Assembly: GCA_013054445.1 (NCBI GenBank)
Contig: JAAMPI010000629.1
Location: 1-29,970 of the forward strand
Source: Cudoniella acicularis
Lineage: Eukaryota; Ascomycota; Leotiomycetes; Helotiales; Helotiaceae
Direction of reading: 5' to 3'
Length of the DNA: 29,970 nucleotides
The position numbers were made by a program, and so were the translations under genes. Position 1 is the first letter of the stretch; the number at the start of each line of letters is the position of its first letter. Of the stretch, positions 10,262 through 22,099 are shown in pieces. The notes beneath the pieces are model-generated. The model did not search any database, was not told the DNA's origin, and worked only from the letters and a program-made list of their open reading frames with translations.

Positions 10262-10990
10262 TTATATTCTCTATCTCTATTATCTTTCTAAATCTCTTTA
10301 AAAGAAATATTATCTAAAGAAAGATTATCTAAGATATATTTAATAAAACTAGTAAATAACTCTTTATAGAAAGCTATTTTCTATAGGTTTAATTCTTTTA
10401 TAAAGGCTTTAAAAAGATATAAAATTTCTTATAATTTATTATTAAAAGTTTTAAAGCTCTTTAAAGTTAAGCTTTTTAAGTTTTTATAATTAACTTTTAT
10501 TATAGTTTTTAAGATAATACCTGACTTAAGAAAATTATATTTATTATTAGAATTAAGAAAAAGCTTCTTAAGATTTATTATAAAAGTTAGAGTCTTATTA
10601 AATAGATTAAGGTCTTAATCTAACTCGTTAATTATAACTTTAAAGAAATATATTTAATAAAAGAATTCTTTTCTAAACTTAAGAAGATCTATAGAAGTAT
10701 TAGCTACTATCTATTAGATCTAAACTATAAAATAATTAACTCTTTAAATTAATAAAACCGTTTTTATAACTATTATTATAGCTTATGTTTTATTATAATA
10801 ATCTTAATATATTAAGCTATATTTAATTATAATAGTTTTATATTTAATAGAAACCTTAAAGCCCTTTTAAAGTATTCTATTAAGGTTATATTAAGCCTTT
10901 TATTAAAGTATATCAGGCTATAAAGAATAATTTAAATAATCTAATTAAATAAAGATCTATTAAAAGAATTAATATTATTCTTTCTCTATA
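10262..10990. repeat. Degenerate repeat unit, copy 1 of 2
   Basis: Aligns with copy 2 at an offset of 1507 bases without gaps from 10262 to at least 10320 (for example the word ATCTAAAGAAA). It aligns again at offsets of 1519 (TAATAGTTTTATA at 10830) and 1504 (CTAATTAAATAAA at 10941). The segment 10524-10785 contains no CpA or TpG at all, the extreme end of RIP. The identity of the element is lost. Confidence 0.6.
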
Positions 10991-11768
10991 AATCGTCTAG
11001 TCTTTATTAAACTTATATATTCTAATAAAAGTAATAATATATAAAAACATCTTTTATTAAAAGCGTATTTATTATTATAATAATTCTTATAATAGCTTTT
11101 TAATAAATTAAAAGCGTCTTTAATAGATAAATCTTTTATAAGTTTATAGACTATTTTAGATAATAAAGAAAATAAAGAAGATATTATATAATTATAAGAT
11201 TAAATAGAAAACTAGGGTATAGAAGACATCTAGTTATAAATAAAATAGTAAGCTAGAAATAGTATTATATAAAAGGTATAAAGACGTTATATATATAAGA
11301 TAAAAGACAGAACTAGACCTAAGATACTAAATAAATACCCCGAGTATAATCTTATTAATATATTAGATAACTTATTTAGCTCCTGATAATACTATATTTA
11401 TATCTTATTCTAACCTTAGATAATCGAGAAAACTATTTTATTCGATATGTCTCTAGCTAAGCTTTTATTAAGGGTTCGCTAGACTAATATTATAATAAAG
11501 AGAATAATTGATTTTCTAGTATTTTAAGTTAATAGAATAAGAAAGAATATATATATATCTATATTATAATAGAACCTATAATATTAGACTAATATATTAA
11601 TATATTCTAGTTATTATAAAATATATTCTTAATTTAGATTAAAGCCTTTATTTTCTATCTTAGTTTTCGATTAGACACTATATAGATAATCTATTAAGAA
11701 TATCGGATTTTAATATATAAAGGCCGTCTAATATATCCTTTTTATAAAGTTTTATTCGATTAAGTACC

Positions 11769-12494
11769 TTATATTCTTTTTTATTATTATCTTTTTAGAT
11801 ATTCTTAAAATAAATATAATCTAAAGAAAAGTTATCTTAGATATAACTAATAAAGCTAATAAATAATATCTTATTAAAAGTTACTAATTTTAATATTAAT
11901 TTTTTTTATAAAAGCTCTAAAAAGACGTAAGATCTTTTTAAGCTGTCTTTTAAAAATAAAGATTCTATTAATAGTTAAGCTTTTTAATATTTTAGACTTA
12001 ATATATTTTATAATTCGCCTAACTGTTTTTAAAGAAAATAATTTATTATTATTAACGATTAAACATAATAATTAAAGGTTTATTATAAGAGATAATGTCT
12101 TTTTAAAAAGAGTTATTAAGAAACGTTTTATTTTTTTTATTTTTTAAATCTAAAGTTTATTAATTCTATTAGTTTAAGAAATTTCTAATAGTATCTTAGT
12201 TCTTAACTATTATTAAGACGTATATTATATATCTAGACCTTAAATAGCTTAATATCTTTAAATAATAGAATACGTTCTAAGGCCTTTATTACGTTTATAA
12301 ATATTATATAAAAAATCTAAAAAGTTTTTCTTAGATTATTATATATAATAATAGTTTTATACTTAGTAGAGGCTTAGAGGCTATTAATAAGAATCGAAGC
12401 GAGTTAGGCTAGAAGAGATAGAGCTATATAGCTATCTTATTAATCTAATTAAATAAAAATTCTTTAAAAGAAGCGATAAGATTTATTATTTAGA
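11769..12494. repeat. Degenerate repeat unit, copy 2 of 2
   Basis: Second copy of the unit at 10262-10990 in direct orientation, about 1.5 kb downstream, with diverged but collinear anchors at 11769, 12349 and 12445. Two copies of one repeated sequence are what triggers RIP. The stretch 10991-11768 between the paired parts is equally AT-rich and gene-free. Confidence 0.6.
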
Positions 12495-14089
12495 ATATCG
12501 CTAACTTTATATAGGTTTCTTTAAAAGAGGCTAACTAGTATTATATAAGAAAACTTTTTAATAAAGATATACTAACTATTATTATAAATTTTTTTATAAC
12601 TTACTAGTAAGTTATAGGCATTTTTAATAGGCAACTCTTTTATTATTATATAAACGAGCTCTAGTATTAAAGAGATTAAAGATATAGATATTATNTNATN
12701 TATTAATAATTGTCTTATATAAATATATTATTTAAAATTTAAATAATCCGAAAAAGACTTATTTCGATATTACTACTTTAACGGCCGCCTTTAATTTAGC
12801 CACTAGACTATCTATAGTATCTTTAGATTCCTTTGTCTATACTATAAGCCTTATAATATAAGCCTCTATTTTCGTAAAAAATCTATCTTTAGTATTAGAT
12901 ATTTATTCTAAAAAAGGGATAGTTATTACCTTATCTTCTCTTCTAACCTATTATTATCCTATTAGTAATAGTTTATAATTATTCTTATAAACAGGGTACT
13001 TACTTATTCCGAAGGTTTTAGGTGACCGCTTTAAGCCTACCAATTCTATCCTTAAGTCTAGCGAGTCTATCGTCAAGACTTAGTCTTAAGCCTTACTCGA
13101 CAACTATATGATCAGCTCTTTATAACTAAACACTTGTCTATGTCTATAGCGGTTCCCCTAGATCCGCTACGGCCTACTAGAGTATAGTGTCTTAGTCTGG
13201 CTATATATAACCTTCTAAGCCGTTATCTGTTATAAGTAAATCATAACTCGGTTAAAGGAATATTTAAGAAATTTGCTGATCAGGAAAATATAAGAAAACA
13301 TTCTAAGCTTCCCCGCCCGGGAAGTTTCTAAGGAGATGATTTAGTTCTAATCTCTAAACTACTACTTAGTTTACGAAGGGTTATACTATTTGACGTGTTC
13401 TTTAAGAATCTATATTAGTATACGGGTAGATAACCTTATAAACTAATTCTAGAAGATGTTTTATATTTAAGTCGTCTTTTACTATTAATAGAAATAGCGT
13501 AGTCTAAGGCTTAGATCGATCTTATATTATTTAGTAAATGTTTTATAGATAGTAGGAGTCAATTTAGGACGTTTTGATCGATCTAAATAGTTTATATCTA
13601 TTTAGGGAATAGTAGGTTCTAGTTTCTAAATATTAACTAGTTCGATCTCGATATAGAAATTAGCTCCCCTGTTATTATAGTCAATCGGTTTAGGTTAGCG
13701 CGTCTATTAGACTAACATATACAAGTCGTTTATAGCTGTCCCGTATACTAATATCCTAGTCTAAACCTTATATCCTTCCCTAGTTTCTATTCTCGAGCCA
13801 ACTCTTCGCTTCTTCTATAGCCTAGACTAACGCACCCTAACTCCTAGATATCTTATTTTCTACCTCCCTTACTAGTAGTTGAAGACGAGACCGTAAATTT
13901 TAGTATATAACGAATTTTCGGGGAATTTGTTCTTAGCGTAGCTTTTTAGTAATCAGATACTAAAGATAGAGCACTTATATATTAGACATCGTTAGACTTA
14001 GATATAGTATTAAAAATGACATTATCGTGATTTATACCCCTATATTAGAGGAATATAGCTTATATATCCTACTTAGAGCCCGATTCTCT
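12495..14089. repeat. RIP-mutated DNA, decreasing severity, no confident gene
   Basis: AT-rich with undetermined bases at 12695, 12697 and 12700. From about 12950 onward GC pairs become more frequent, matching the milder mutation of the next 14 kb. One frame over 13000-13875 has TAA/TAG as its only stops, but TGA is depleted everywhere here, so this is not evidence of a gene. Confidence 0.5.
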
Positions 14090-14800
14090 CCTAAGGAGCC
14101 GGAATGATTACGCCTAGATAGCGGGTACTGACTAAATTATTACGTTAAATTTGTCGACAAACAGCGTCTAAAAAGAGTCCTAGAAGAGCGTTAGGATATT
14201 TCTAGGATACGTACTTTTAAGGCTAATAAAAGTTATTTTTAAGTACTAGGCGGAACCTTTATAGTAGATAGCTACGATCTGCGTACTATAACGTCCTACC
14301 GCTCTATATTTACTCTATAATACTATAATCGAACTAAATTATAGCCTAAGAAAATAGTATTTATATATTAAAACGGCCAAGCGTNTATTTAAGGCTAAAT
14401 TAGGATACTTAGAGGGGAAACCATATCCTTAATCTGATAGACAATTCTATTTAATCGAGTATCTCCTTTATCAGTTTACGAGGATCAAACCCTAACACTT
14501 ACGAGCAACATCCTAACGACAAACCAATTCAATCTCACTATACCAGTGATCACTATCCACGACATAGCGTCTTAAGTTAAAATAAGAGGTCAGGAAACGG
14601 TTGTCCAGGTAAGGATCAGTATTGTTCCCGGAGACATTCCACTAACACTCTAAGGCCTATCGTCCTAAACGCATTGATACTAGCGGTCGACTGCTGCCCC
14701 CTAATCCTCGCGGGGGTGTTAGGACACAGCCCTAGCTACTCAGCCGCTAGGAGATTGACGCTATAAATAAGAAACTGTTTAGAGTAGGTCAGACTATCGA

Positions 14801-15626
14801 GACTACTCGCTAAAGGTTATACGAGACACGGTTTATTGCCGATACTGCTTAGTAGGAGCTNGAACAGGAACGCTATATTCGANAACAGTGCTCTNACGCT
14901 TATAAAGAAGCTCACGTCTAGTATAGAAAGAAAGCTAAGAAGGCATACGAAATAGCAACCAAATGCGTATTACTATATAAAGAACTTAAGGAGTCCTAGA
15001 TAACAATTTCTAATTACGAATCGGCCTTTAAAAAATTCGAGAACAGTATCGCCTCTAAGAAGGTATAGCTTAAGGATATAGCTAAAGATCTTGAGAAGAG
15101 AATATCAGAACTCTAGATTACTATAAAGAGGATCTAGGAGCTAGAGAAGGAAGTCGACAAGGCGGTTATACGTGAGTGTCTCGCTAAGGAAAAGGTTAGC
15201 GAGCTAGAGGAAGAGAAGGCATACTTGAATCTTGCCTTATAAAGATTTGACGGGCTAGTAGAGGAGAGGAGACAGTTAGGTCTTGCCTTATAAAAGATTT
15301 ATAATCTAGAGAAGGAGAGGGATAATATAGTATAGAAACATTAGGCTAGAATTAATAAGATAATAGCTCGTAAGGCTCTTATAGAATAAAAAATCGCCGA
15401 ATAACGGTAGGAAATAGAGGAATTGATACGAGAACTTTAAGTAGCCACGACTATTACGATAGATCGTCTAAATTCTACTAAGGGGAAGCCGGGGACTAAA
15501 CGTGTGGCAAACCTAGCGCGTGTACGCCTATCTAAATATCGAAAGTATAAGGATATAAGAAAAGTAGGGGATAAAGACACGATCGAGGTATATAGTTAAA
15601 TAGATAGACTTGATATTTCGTAATAA
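14801..15626 (+). pseudogene. RIP-killed gene for a coiled-coil protein
   Basis: The frame containing 14901 runs to paired TAA codons at 15621-15626 and is broken by 14 stops in the 14901-15599 part: eight TAG, six TAA and no TGA. Between the stops the peptide is strikingly rich in Glu, Lys, Leu and Ile (for example AKDLEKRISEL, VSELEEEKAYLNLAL, QEIEELIREL if a TAG is read as Gln). It has a heptad-like pattern over about 180 residues, then a basic tail (LSKYRKYKDIRK). This is what a coiled-coil protein looks like after CAG/CAA codons became stops. Upstream sequence (from about 14090) has another partly coherent frame that may belong to the same gene. No family is recognised. Undetermined bases lie at 14862, 14883 and 14895. 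Confidence 0.5.
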
Positions 15627-16118
15627 CTTAGATTATAGGGTTAATATATTTGCGTTTAGTTATTATAGTTTTTTACTAATAAGGAAATTTAGCTCTACTT
15701 TCGTACTAAACCATCTTTATTCTATATAATACTAGTCAATCAAGTGCCGAAACCCTTTCTAATAATAGGCTAGTCACTAGAATCCTAATAGATCTATCGG
15801 TTTATCGAGCTAACAATTCTTTTATCGCTGATCGTTTGCCTATTACGGTATTGTTAAGCAGTTGAAATGGCTACGGGTATATTTCGGGCCGACAGATTAC
15901 TCGGTCCTTGTTAACGGCTATTATAATAATATAGAGATACTCGGATCACGGATCCCGATGTCGGGAACTGTTAGCGGCTCGCTATAACGTTAGATTAAGC
16001 TTTCCCTCGCGTATTAGCTTATATCACGCGAGGCACTAGTGGCCCTATTCCCCGCACGTAGAGACTTGGCGAACAAAAATCGGAGTTACTAAGCTTATCG
16101 TGATCATTAGCTTAGAGC
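15627..16118. other. Intergenic region, RIP-mutated
   Basis: No gene is recognised. Composition is moderately AT-rich. A GC-richer stretch lies around 15890-16060. It may contain the 3' flank of the coiled-coil relic. Confidence 0.45.
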
Positions 16119-16196
16119 TTTGCCCCCTATATTTGCCCCCGGTCTTTACCCCCGGTCTTTGCCCCTAGTCTTTGCCCCTAGTCTCTGCCCCTAGTC
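16119..16196. repeat. 13-bp minisatellite, six units
   Basis: Six head-to-tail units begin at 16119, 16132, 16145, 16158, 16171 and 16184, with forms TTTGCCCCCGGTC and TTTGCCCCTAGTC. The core changes from CCGG in the second and third units to CTAG in the last three, so the C-to-T and G-to-A changes come in pairs. The C-rich strand is conspicuous in otherwise AT-rich DNA. Confidence 0.9.
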
Positions 16197-17171
16197 TTTA
16201 TACTTATAGTTACGCTAGCCATTCCCTATATTCAAATCTACCCTTTCCGCTATCTTAATATAATACGAGCGGATAAAAAGAAAGATATAGGGTTGTCGAG
16301 TTAGGAAGGCCGAAATTCGGGTCGGAATGTTAACCTAACCTAAGACTGCCCTACTCACCAAGTGCCTTTAGATACCGATCTTAGAGAGTTATGTCCTACT
16401 ACGTACCTAAGCCATATAATCACGATTACGTTACTATATCTCTTAATTCTCTCTAATATACTGTCTATAGTTATTAACCTAAATATTAGAGCGTTTATAG
16501 GTTATTTAGACTACCTAAAGATATGTTTATAGGCTTCTTCGTCTGTTTACCCGTTTTGTCTCGTAGTAAAATTTCCTACTCTATAACGCTACCCCTAGTA
16601 TAGAGCCTACGTATACTTGGAAACTTAGATCCCTTAGATAGACGTGATATAATCAATACCGCTATCGGTCTAACTTAGCTAATATACGAGGGTAGCTGAG
16701 TTTTCTAAATTTATCGATATAAACATACTAAAATTAGTATTATAGTCCCTATTAGTAACGTATATTATTAAGAGGTGAGACTATATAGCCTCTTTATCTT
16801 CTTTCGAACGAGTTAGCTCGATGATTCTAAGGTAAGGGAAACATCTCTAAGTAACTATTACGTATCTATTATTTTCAGGTGGCTTATACGTACCTTCGCA
16901 AGCGTATAAATAGGAACTTATATACTATATAGGGTTCTATCGACCGCACTATCGTAGATAAGTTAGAACGTGATTCTCTTTTCCTTATACTTGATATATA
17001 TTTATTTTTCCTTTAGTATAAGAGTATTAAAAGAGAGTGTCTAAAAATATACCCTAACGAGATAGATAGACCGGCTATAAATACTCTTTCCTTACTAGTC
17101 TATTTTCCGTCACACTAACCTTTACTAACCTACCGCTACTTAACGACCGATACCTATATAACTTTACTATT
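16197..17171. other. Intergenic region upstream of the MFS relic
   Basis: RIP-mutated, with no recognisable gene. It would include the promoter of the dead transporter gene; AT-richness hides any TATA box. Confidence 0.45.
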
Positions 17172-18740
17172 ATGTCTAGAGATAATGACTCCCCTCGATC
17201 TGACACCCTATACTAGTCTATTTAAATAGTCTAAAACCCGTAAAGGATTTATATTATAGCTCTTATATATTATAGCTACTAGTACTACCTACGTAGCGGG
17301 CTCTTACTCGCCTTCGGCTAGAGCCATGTCAGAAGAATAGTAGGTCTTAGAAGTCAAGATCCTTCTCGGTATAACAACCTTTTATATCGGGTATATAACT
17401 GCTCTTATACTCTTTACGCCGTTTAGCGAGATCAAGGGACGTTATCCTGTGTTTCTAGGCGCTAGAGTTGTTTTAGTAAGCGCTTAGATCTACTACGCTA
17501 TAACTAGGAGTTATTTTATAATGCTCTTCTAGAGATTTTAGACTAGCGTCGGCAGTTTAGTATTCTTAATAGTAGCCGGAGGCGTTGTTAGTGACTTATA
17601 TCAGGAAGACGATCGTAGTTCCCTTATAGTACTGTTTGCCGGGGCTTCGACATTTGGTATAAGACTCGGCCCTTTAGTCTCCGGACTTTTTATTAACTAG
17701 AGATAGGTTTTTTAGGTCTAAGTAATTATAGGCGTGATCCTGGTTGCCGTCTTTATAATCTTCTTTAAAGAGACGAGGGGAAGCGTTCTCCTTAGTCGGA
17801 AGGCTTAAGCCCTAAATCAGTACTACGAAACTTACGAACAAGCTACGTGTTTTCTAAGGGAGAGAATAAGATAGAAAGTTTAGTCTAACGAGGATCGTCA
17901 ATCTATTAGAAGGATACTCCGTACCTCCGCCTGCCGGCTATTCTATAAGTCGTATATATCCTGTTATAGTCTCGCTAATATTTTAATTAGATCTTCTCTT
18001 TACTAAGCCAACTATTATCCTCTTCTCTCTCTAGCTCTCCTTTGCCTAGGCTATTCTCTACCTGACCTTTAGCTTAATACCGCTCTTGTTTACCGCTTCC
18101 CACCACTTTACCTTATAGTAGTCTAGCGCTGTCTTCTTAGCGATATACGTTAGGTCCGTCATGTCGACCCTAATATCTGTCTTCCGAGTATCACTATTTA
18201 AGTAGCCTCCCTAGTAGGTAGGACCGCTTAGGATACCTAAAGCCAGCCTCTACTCTACCTACGTAGAAAGCCTACTACTACCTATTAGGTTACTATAGCT
18301 AGGATAGTCCTAATTTGACCAGATCCTTTAGATTATCCCTACGCTAGCGGTAGGGTATATCACGATAGGTATTACTAGTGTTTACCTAGTAGCTTTTAGT
18401 TATTTGACTAACGTATATCCTTAGTATACAAGTTCTGCCTTCGCTACGTAGTCATTCTGTTAGTACTATTACCTCTACTTAGCTATTATCAAAATCTTAT
18501 CACGCCTCTAGGTCGGACAATACTAGGTGACAGTTTAGCCCTAATCACTACTATTATGTTTAACAATCTTACCTTCCCGGGGGCATTAAGTCTTCTTAGC
18601 GGCTTAGTATATCAACCTTCTTCGCCTAAGCAGAACCCCTACTAACAATTATAAAGAGCCTTCTCCTAGCGACCGTCCCCTGGCTTCTAGTGTTTTACGG
18701 GCCTAGAATTCGTACTCGATTAAAGTACGTAAAGGTGAGT
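17172..18740 (+). pseudogene. RIP-killed MFS transporter (DHA1 drug:H+ antiporter type)
   Basis: A possible ATG is at 17172. From about 17222 (frame of 17296) the peptide reads IIATSTTYVAGSYSPSA, then LLGITTFYIGY, the loop FTPFSEIKGRYPVF, VAGGVVSDLYQEDDR and LGPLVSGLFIN. These are typical of helices 1-6 of fungal DHA1 carriers. The reading continues in the frame of 17960 with LYLTFSLIPLLFTASHHFTL, VGYITIGITSVYL and SSAFATQSFC (helices 7-11), and in the frame of 18651 with TVPWLLVFYGPRIRTR (helix 12 and tail). About 520 codons are covered, so the gene was full length. Trp and Gln positions are TAG/TAA, and at least two frame changes occur, of which some may be introns. When alive it would have been a plasma-membrane exporter of small molecules; its substrate is unknown. 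Confidence 0.85.
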
Positions 18741-19913
18741 GGCCCTTTTAATACTATACTAAAAGATACTAATCTTGTCTTTCCGAATAGTCGAGCTTAG
18801 TAGAAAGACATAGGTAGGAGTATTAAAGACTGGTTTCGGTTCGGGGAAATAAAGATTTTAAGAGTCTAGCGAAATACGTAAGCTTAAGAGAGATTATTAG
18901 ATAGTTATATATTTAGACGCTCCCGCGAATTTCTTAAATCAATATTTAAGTTTTTCGTCTTATAAGTATTTATACGTCTATATTTAGATTCTCTTCTAAT
19001 TTCTTTATTAGCTCTATCTAATTCGATTTCGTAGACTTAATAGGTTAACACTTTTACTCGTATATAAGCTTTTCGTAATACTTTTAAAAAGTAAAATAGT
19101 AGCTAAATATAAATAAAAAAAGAATTAATAGATAAATTCCTTATTTAATAAGGATTAATATCCGTTGTTTTTTTTAAGAAATTTTTTTTTTTTTTAAAAA
19201 AAATTTAAACTAGATAAGATTATAATATTAGTATTTAAAGTATTGTTTTTATATTTTAATAGGTTATAAAGACAGATAAATTTTCTTATTAGTATTCTAT
19301 ATTATAAATATATTACTCTCTCGTTATAGAAGGGAAATACTTTTATATTGTTTGACTATAGATACTAACCGAGGCCTTCCGCTGTCTAACTATTTATAAA
19401 GTCTATAGAAATATAGCGGCTAAACTGCCGTTAACGTAATATAATATCTAAGAACATGTTCGAAACACCGTATGTCTATACGTACTCTACTCTCTCTAGG
19501 GTCTATTTGAATTCCGTCTTATATATATCTATAAGTGCTAATATACGATCCCAAATACCTTTATAGTCTATCTAGGCCGCGTCTACTATTAAATAGTAAG
19601 ACATTAAATCGCCTAGACGATCAACTTCGCTTTCTCGTTTAGCACGAGCAGCCCTGCTAAGCACGTCGATCTGTTATATTGCCTAAGGTTAGCTCTTTTA
19701 TTTAACTTTAAACGACGAAGTAGACCTAGACTAACATTATACGCAGACCTCTACTATATCGACGTCTACCTACTTTGTTCTATAGATTTTTTGTCTATTC
19801 TCTAGAAAACCTTTATTATATACTCCTAGTCTCTTCCTTCGCGTTTTAGGCGTACTAAGAGNATCTTTTTATCCTAACTCTTTTTCTATTNTCTAAAATC
19901 CCGGGTCGTTAGT
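18741..19913. other. Gene-free AT-rich spacer with a poly(T)/poly(A) run
   Basis: No gene is recognised. A run of 14 T followed by 8 A lies at about 19182-19203. The part near 19500-19860 is more GC-rich, with no domain recognisable. Confidence 0.5.
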
Positions 19914-20316
19914 CCGTCGAGAGANGAATCGCTCGCCGTCNAGCCTAGACGAACGTGGCCTTAAGAAGTGTCCGTTACTAGCTCGTCGAGAGGGAAACCG
20001 GCCGCNNTAGAACNTAGAAAATCGTGGCCTTAAGAAGNGTTNGNCANTAGAGGGTCGGGAGGAAAGTCGGTCAACGTAGGGCCTAGGTNNAGGTGGCCTT
20101 AAGCGGCCACTAGCTCGTCAAGAGANNAGTCGGTCGCCGTAGAATCTAGATAAATATGGCCTTAAGAAGCGTATACTACTAGAGTATCGAGAGGCAAACT
20201 AGTCGCTATAGAACCTAGGTGAACGTGCCTTTAAGAATCGTCTATCACTAGAACATCGAGAGGTAAACCTGTCGCCGTAGGAGCTAGAACGTGGCCTTAA
20301 GGGGTATCGGTCGCTA
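19914..20316. repeat. 69-bp tandem repeat, about six units, with undetermined bases
   Basis: Units begin with CGTCGAGAGG-like words at 19915, 19984, 20053, 20116, 20185 and 20254. Spacing is 69 bp except for one 63-bp unit. Each unit carries a GTCGCCGTAG-like block and the well-kept block GTGGCCTTAAGAA. Most undetermined bases of the whole window are concentrated here, mainly in the first four units. That suggests a variable array whose copies were merged in assembly. Confidence 0.88.
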
Positions 20317-22099
20317 TTTTGCTGATTGCTATGTTAAACTTCTCGCTGACCTAGGTAATATATCGAATATCTAAAGTAGAGAGTTAAATGATTTTATAAG
20401 ATTAACTTAAGTGCCGACTCGTACCTATATCGAGGACATATTATTTTAAGAACGAGATAGATAACTAGCAATTACTAGCCCTATATTAGATATCTTACGA
20501 CTACTAATAAAAGTAACCTTTAAGATAGAAAACTAGCTACGCCGTAGGCTAGGCTATTCTATTTTCGGGGAAATACTCCTACGGTATCTTAGCTCTACCC
20601 TATAATAGTTAAGGACATGTTCTACTAACGCTAACCATTATCTCTTACTGAAATATATAAACAATAGTACTTACTACTAGGTGATATAAATAATCATATC
20701 TGTTATAACGGTTCCTAAGGACTAAGGTAGGCTATAATCTAAAGGGCGGAGTAAAACTAGTACTACGCTAGTCTCCGAAGTTTACCCTAAATATAGTTAA
20801 ATTCTATTATAGTTATCTCGGATTATATATCAAAACACCGGAATTATAATAGTTTTAAGGACAAGCTTTGATCTATCGCTTATAATTCGTAACAGAATTT
20901 TAATCATAAGATACTAATATCTAAACCCGTTAGACCTACTTAACCCTACCTTTATAATCCCTAGGTTAAGAATCCCTAGATCAACCGGTAAGAGAGTCCT
21001 ATAGATAGATCTTTAAATCAGCTAGCTATTATATATAGGCAGACGGACCTTGTTTACTCTTTCTAATACTAGTATACCCCTCTTATAGGTCAGCGAGCTG
21101 TCTAAACTAGTCTAATCAACACTAGGAGCGGGAAGCGTCTAAAGGGTTCGGTTGGCTATAAGGGCTGCGTAGCGAGAGGGGTATATATATTTCGTTTAAA
21201 TCCGATGTTATAGTACTAATAACGACATAGCAGGTGTTATGCCTATAGACTCTAAAAGCGACTTGCGCTTCGATTTTCCGCGAGGTTTTCGTCGGAGATG
21301 ACTCCGTAAAAGTCAAGTCGGAGTATAGCCGCTTTCTTAAAACTATCTACGAGGGAGACGAGGGAGGAGACTGATAGAGGGGGAGATCACTGTTAAGGGA
21401 CACTATCGGTAGATCTAGGTGAGATAGTAGAGAAGATAGAGCGGGTCATGTCCTTCTAAGCGTCGATTAGATTAGCGGATTTACGATTTGTTAGGGATAA
21501 AATAGGACTCTATATTTCGGGTCTTTTCTTCGCTCTTATAGTAATATTATAACTATTTTTTAGACGTTAGTTTTAAGTTTTATACGTAGATTAAGAATAA
21601 TACCGTTTTTAACGCGCGCTTTTTTAGCCGAAACGAGGACACGCTATTAGCTTATTCTATATATAAAAGGTCTACTATAAAGCGTTAGCCCTACTAATAG
21701 TCGATAAATAAACGAAAAACAACTTACTAAAGATTAGTATATCTGTTTCGTCTAAAGATAAACAATTATACCTATAAGGGTTCTAGAGTATAGACAAAAC
21801 TAGGGCTTTAGGCTAGTAATAGAGCTTCTTTCGTCTAGTTTATATATAGAAACTCCTAGAACCTAAAACCCTTAAAGGTATATTTGTTTATTCTAGGACT
21901 AAGTATTATTATAAAGAATCTAGAAAGAATTGCGAGTCATATAGTTCCTTACTAGAAGACGGGAACTATAAAAGTTTTCCTTCGGTAGATGTTAGTTCCT
22001 ATAATAATATAGTATAGCCGGGAAGAATCGTCGCCCCCGGAGTGTTATAGACCGTCATTTACCGATAACGGTATCTAGTAATTAGAACGAAGATACTCG
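20317..22099. other. RIP-mutated stretch without a confident gene
   Basis: No recognisable domain. Minus-strand frames around 20330-21080 give moderately coherent peptides, and 21122-21316 is open on the minus strand (64 codons, no known motif). Both are too short or too broken to call. The N-terminal half of the transcription-factor relic at 22.1 kb may start in the last few hundred bases; its zinc cluster is not visible. Confidence 0.4.

Noticed and set aside
13000..13875. A frame of about 290 codons whose only stops are TAA/TAG
   Set aside because: TGA is depleted everywhere in RIP-mutated DNA because TpG is lost, so the absence of TGA proves nothing. The stop density is close to what AT-rich DNA gives by chance and no family motif is visible.
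20330..21316. Minus-strand coding relic including an open frame of 64 codons (21122-21316)
   Set aside because: Peptides are moderately coherent but no motif or family is recognisable, several frame changes would be needed and stops are frequent.
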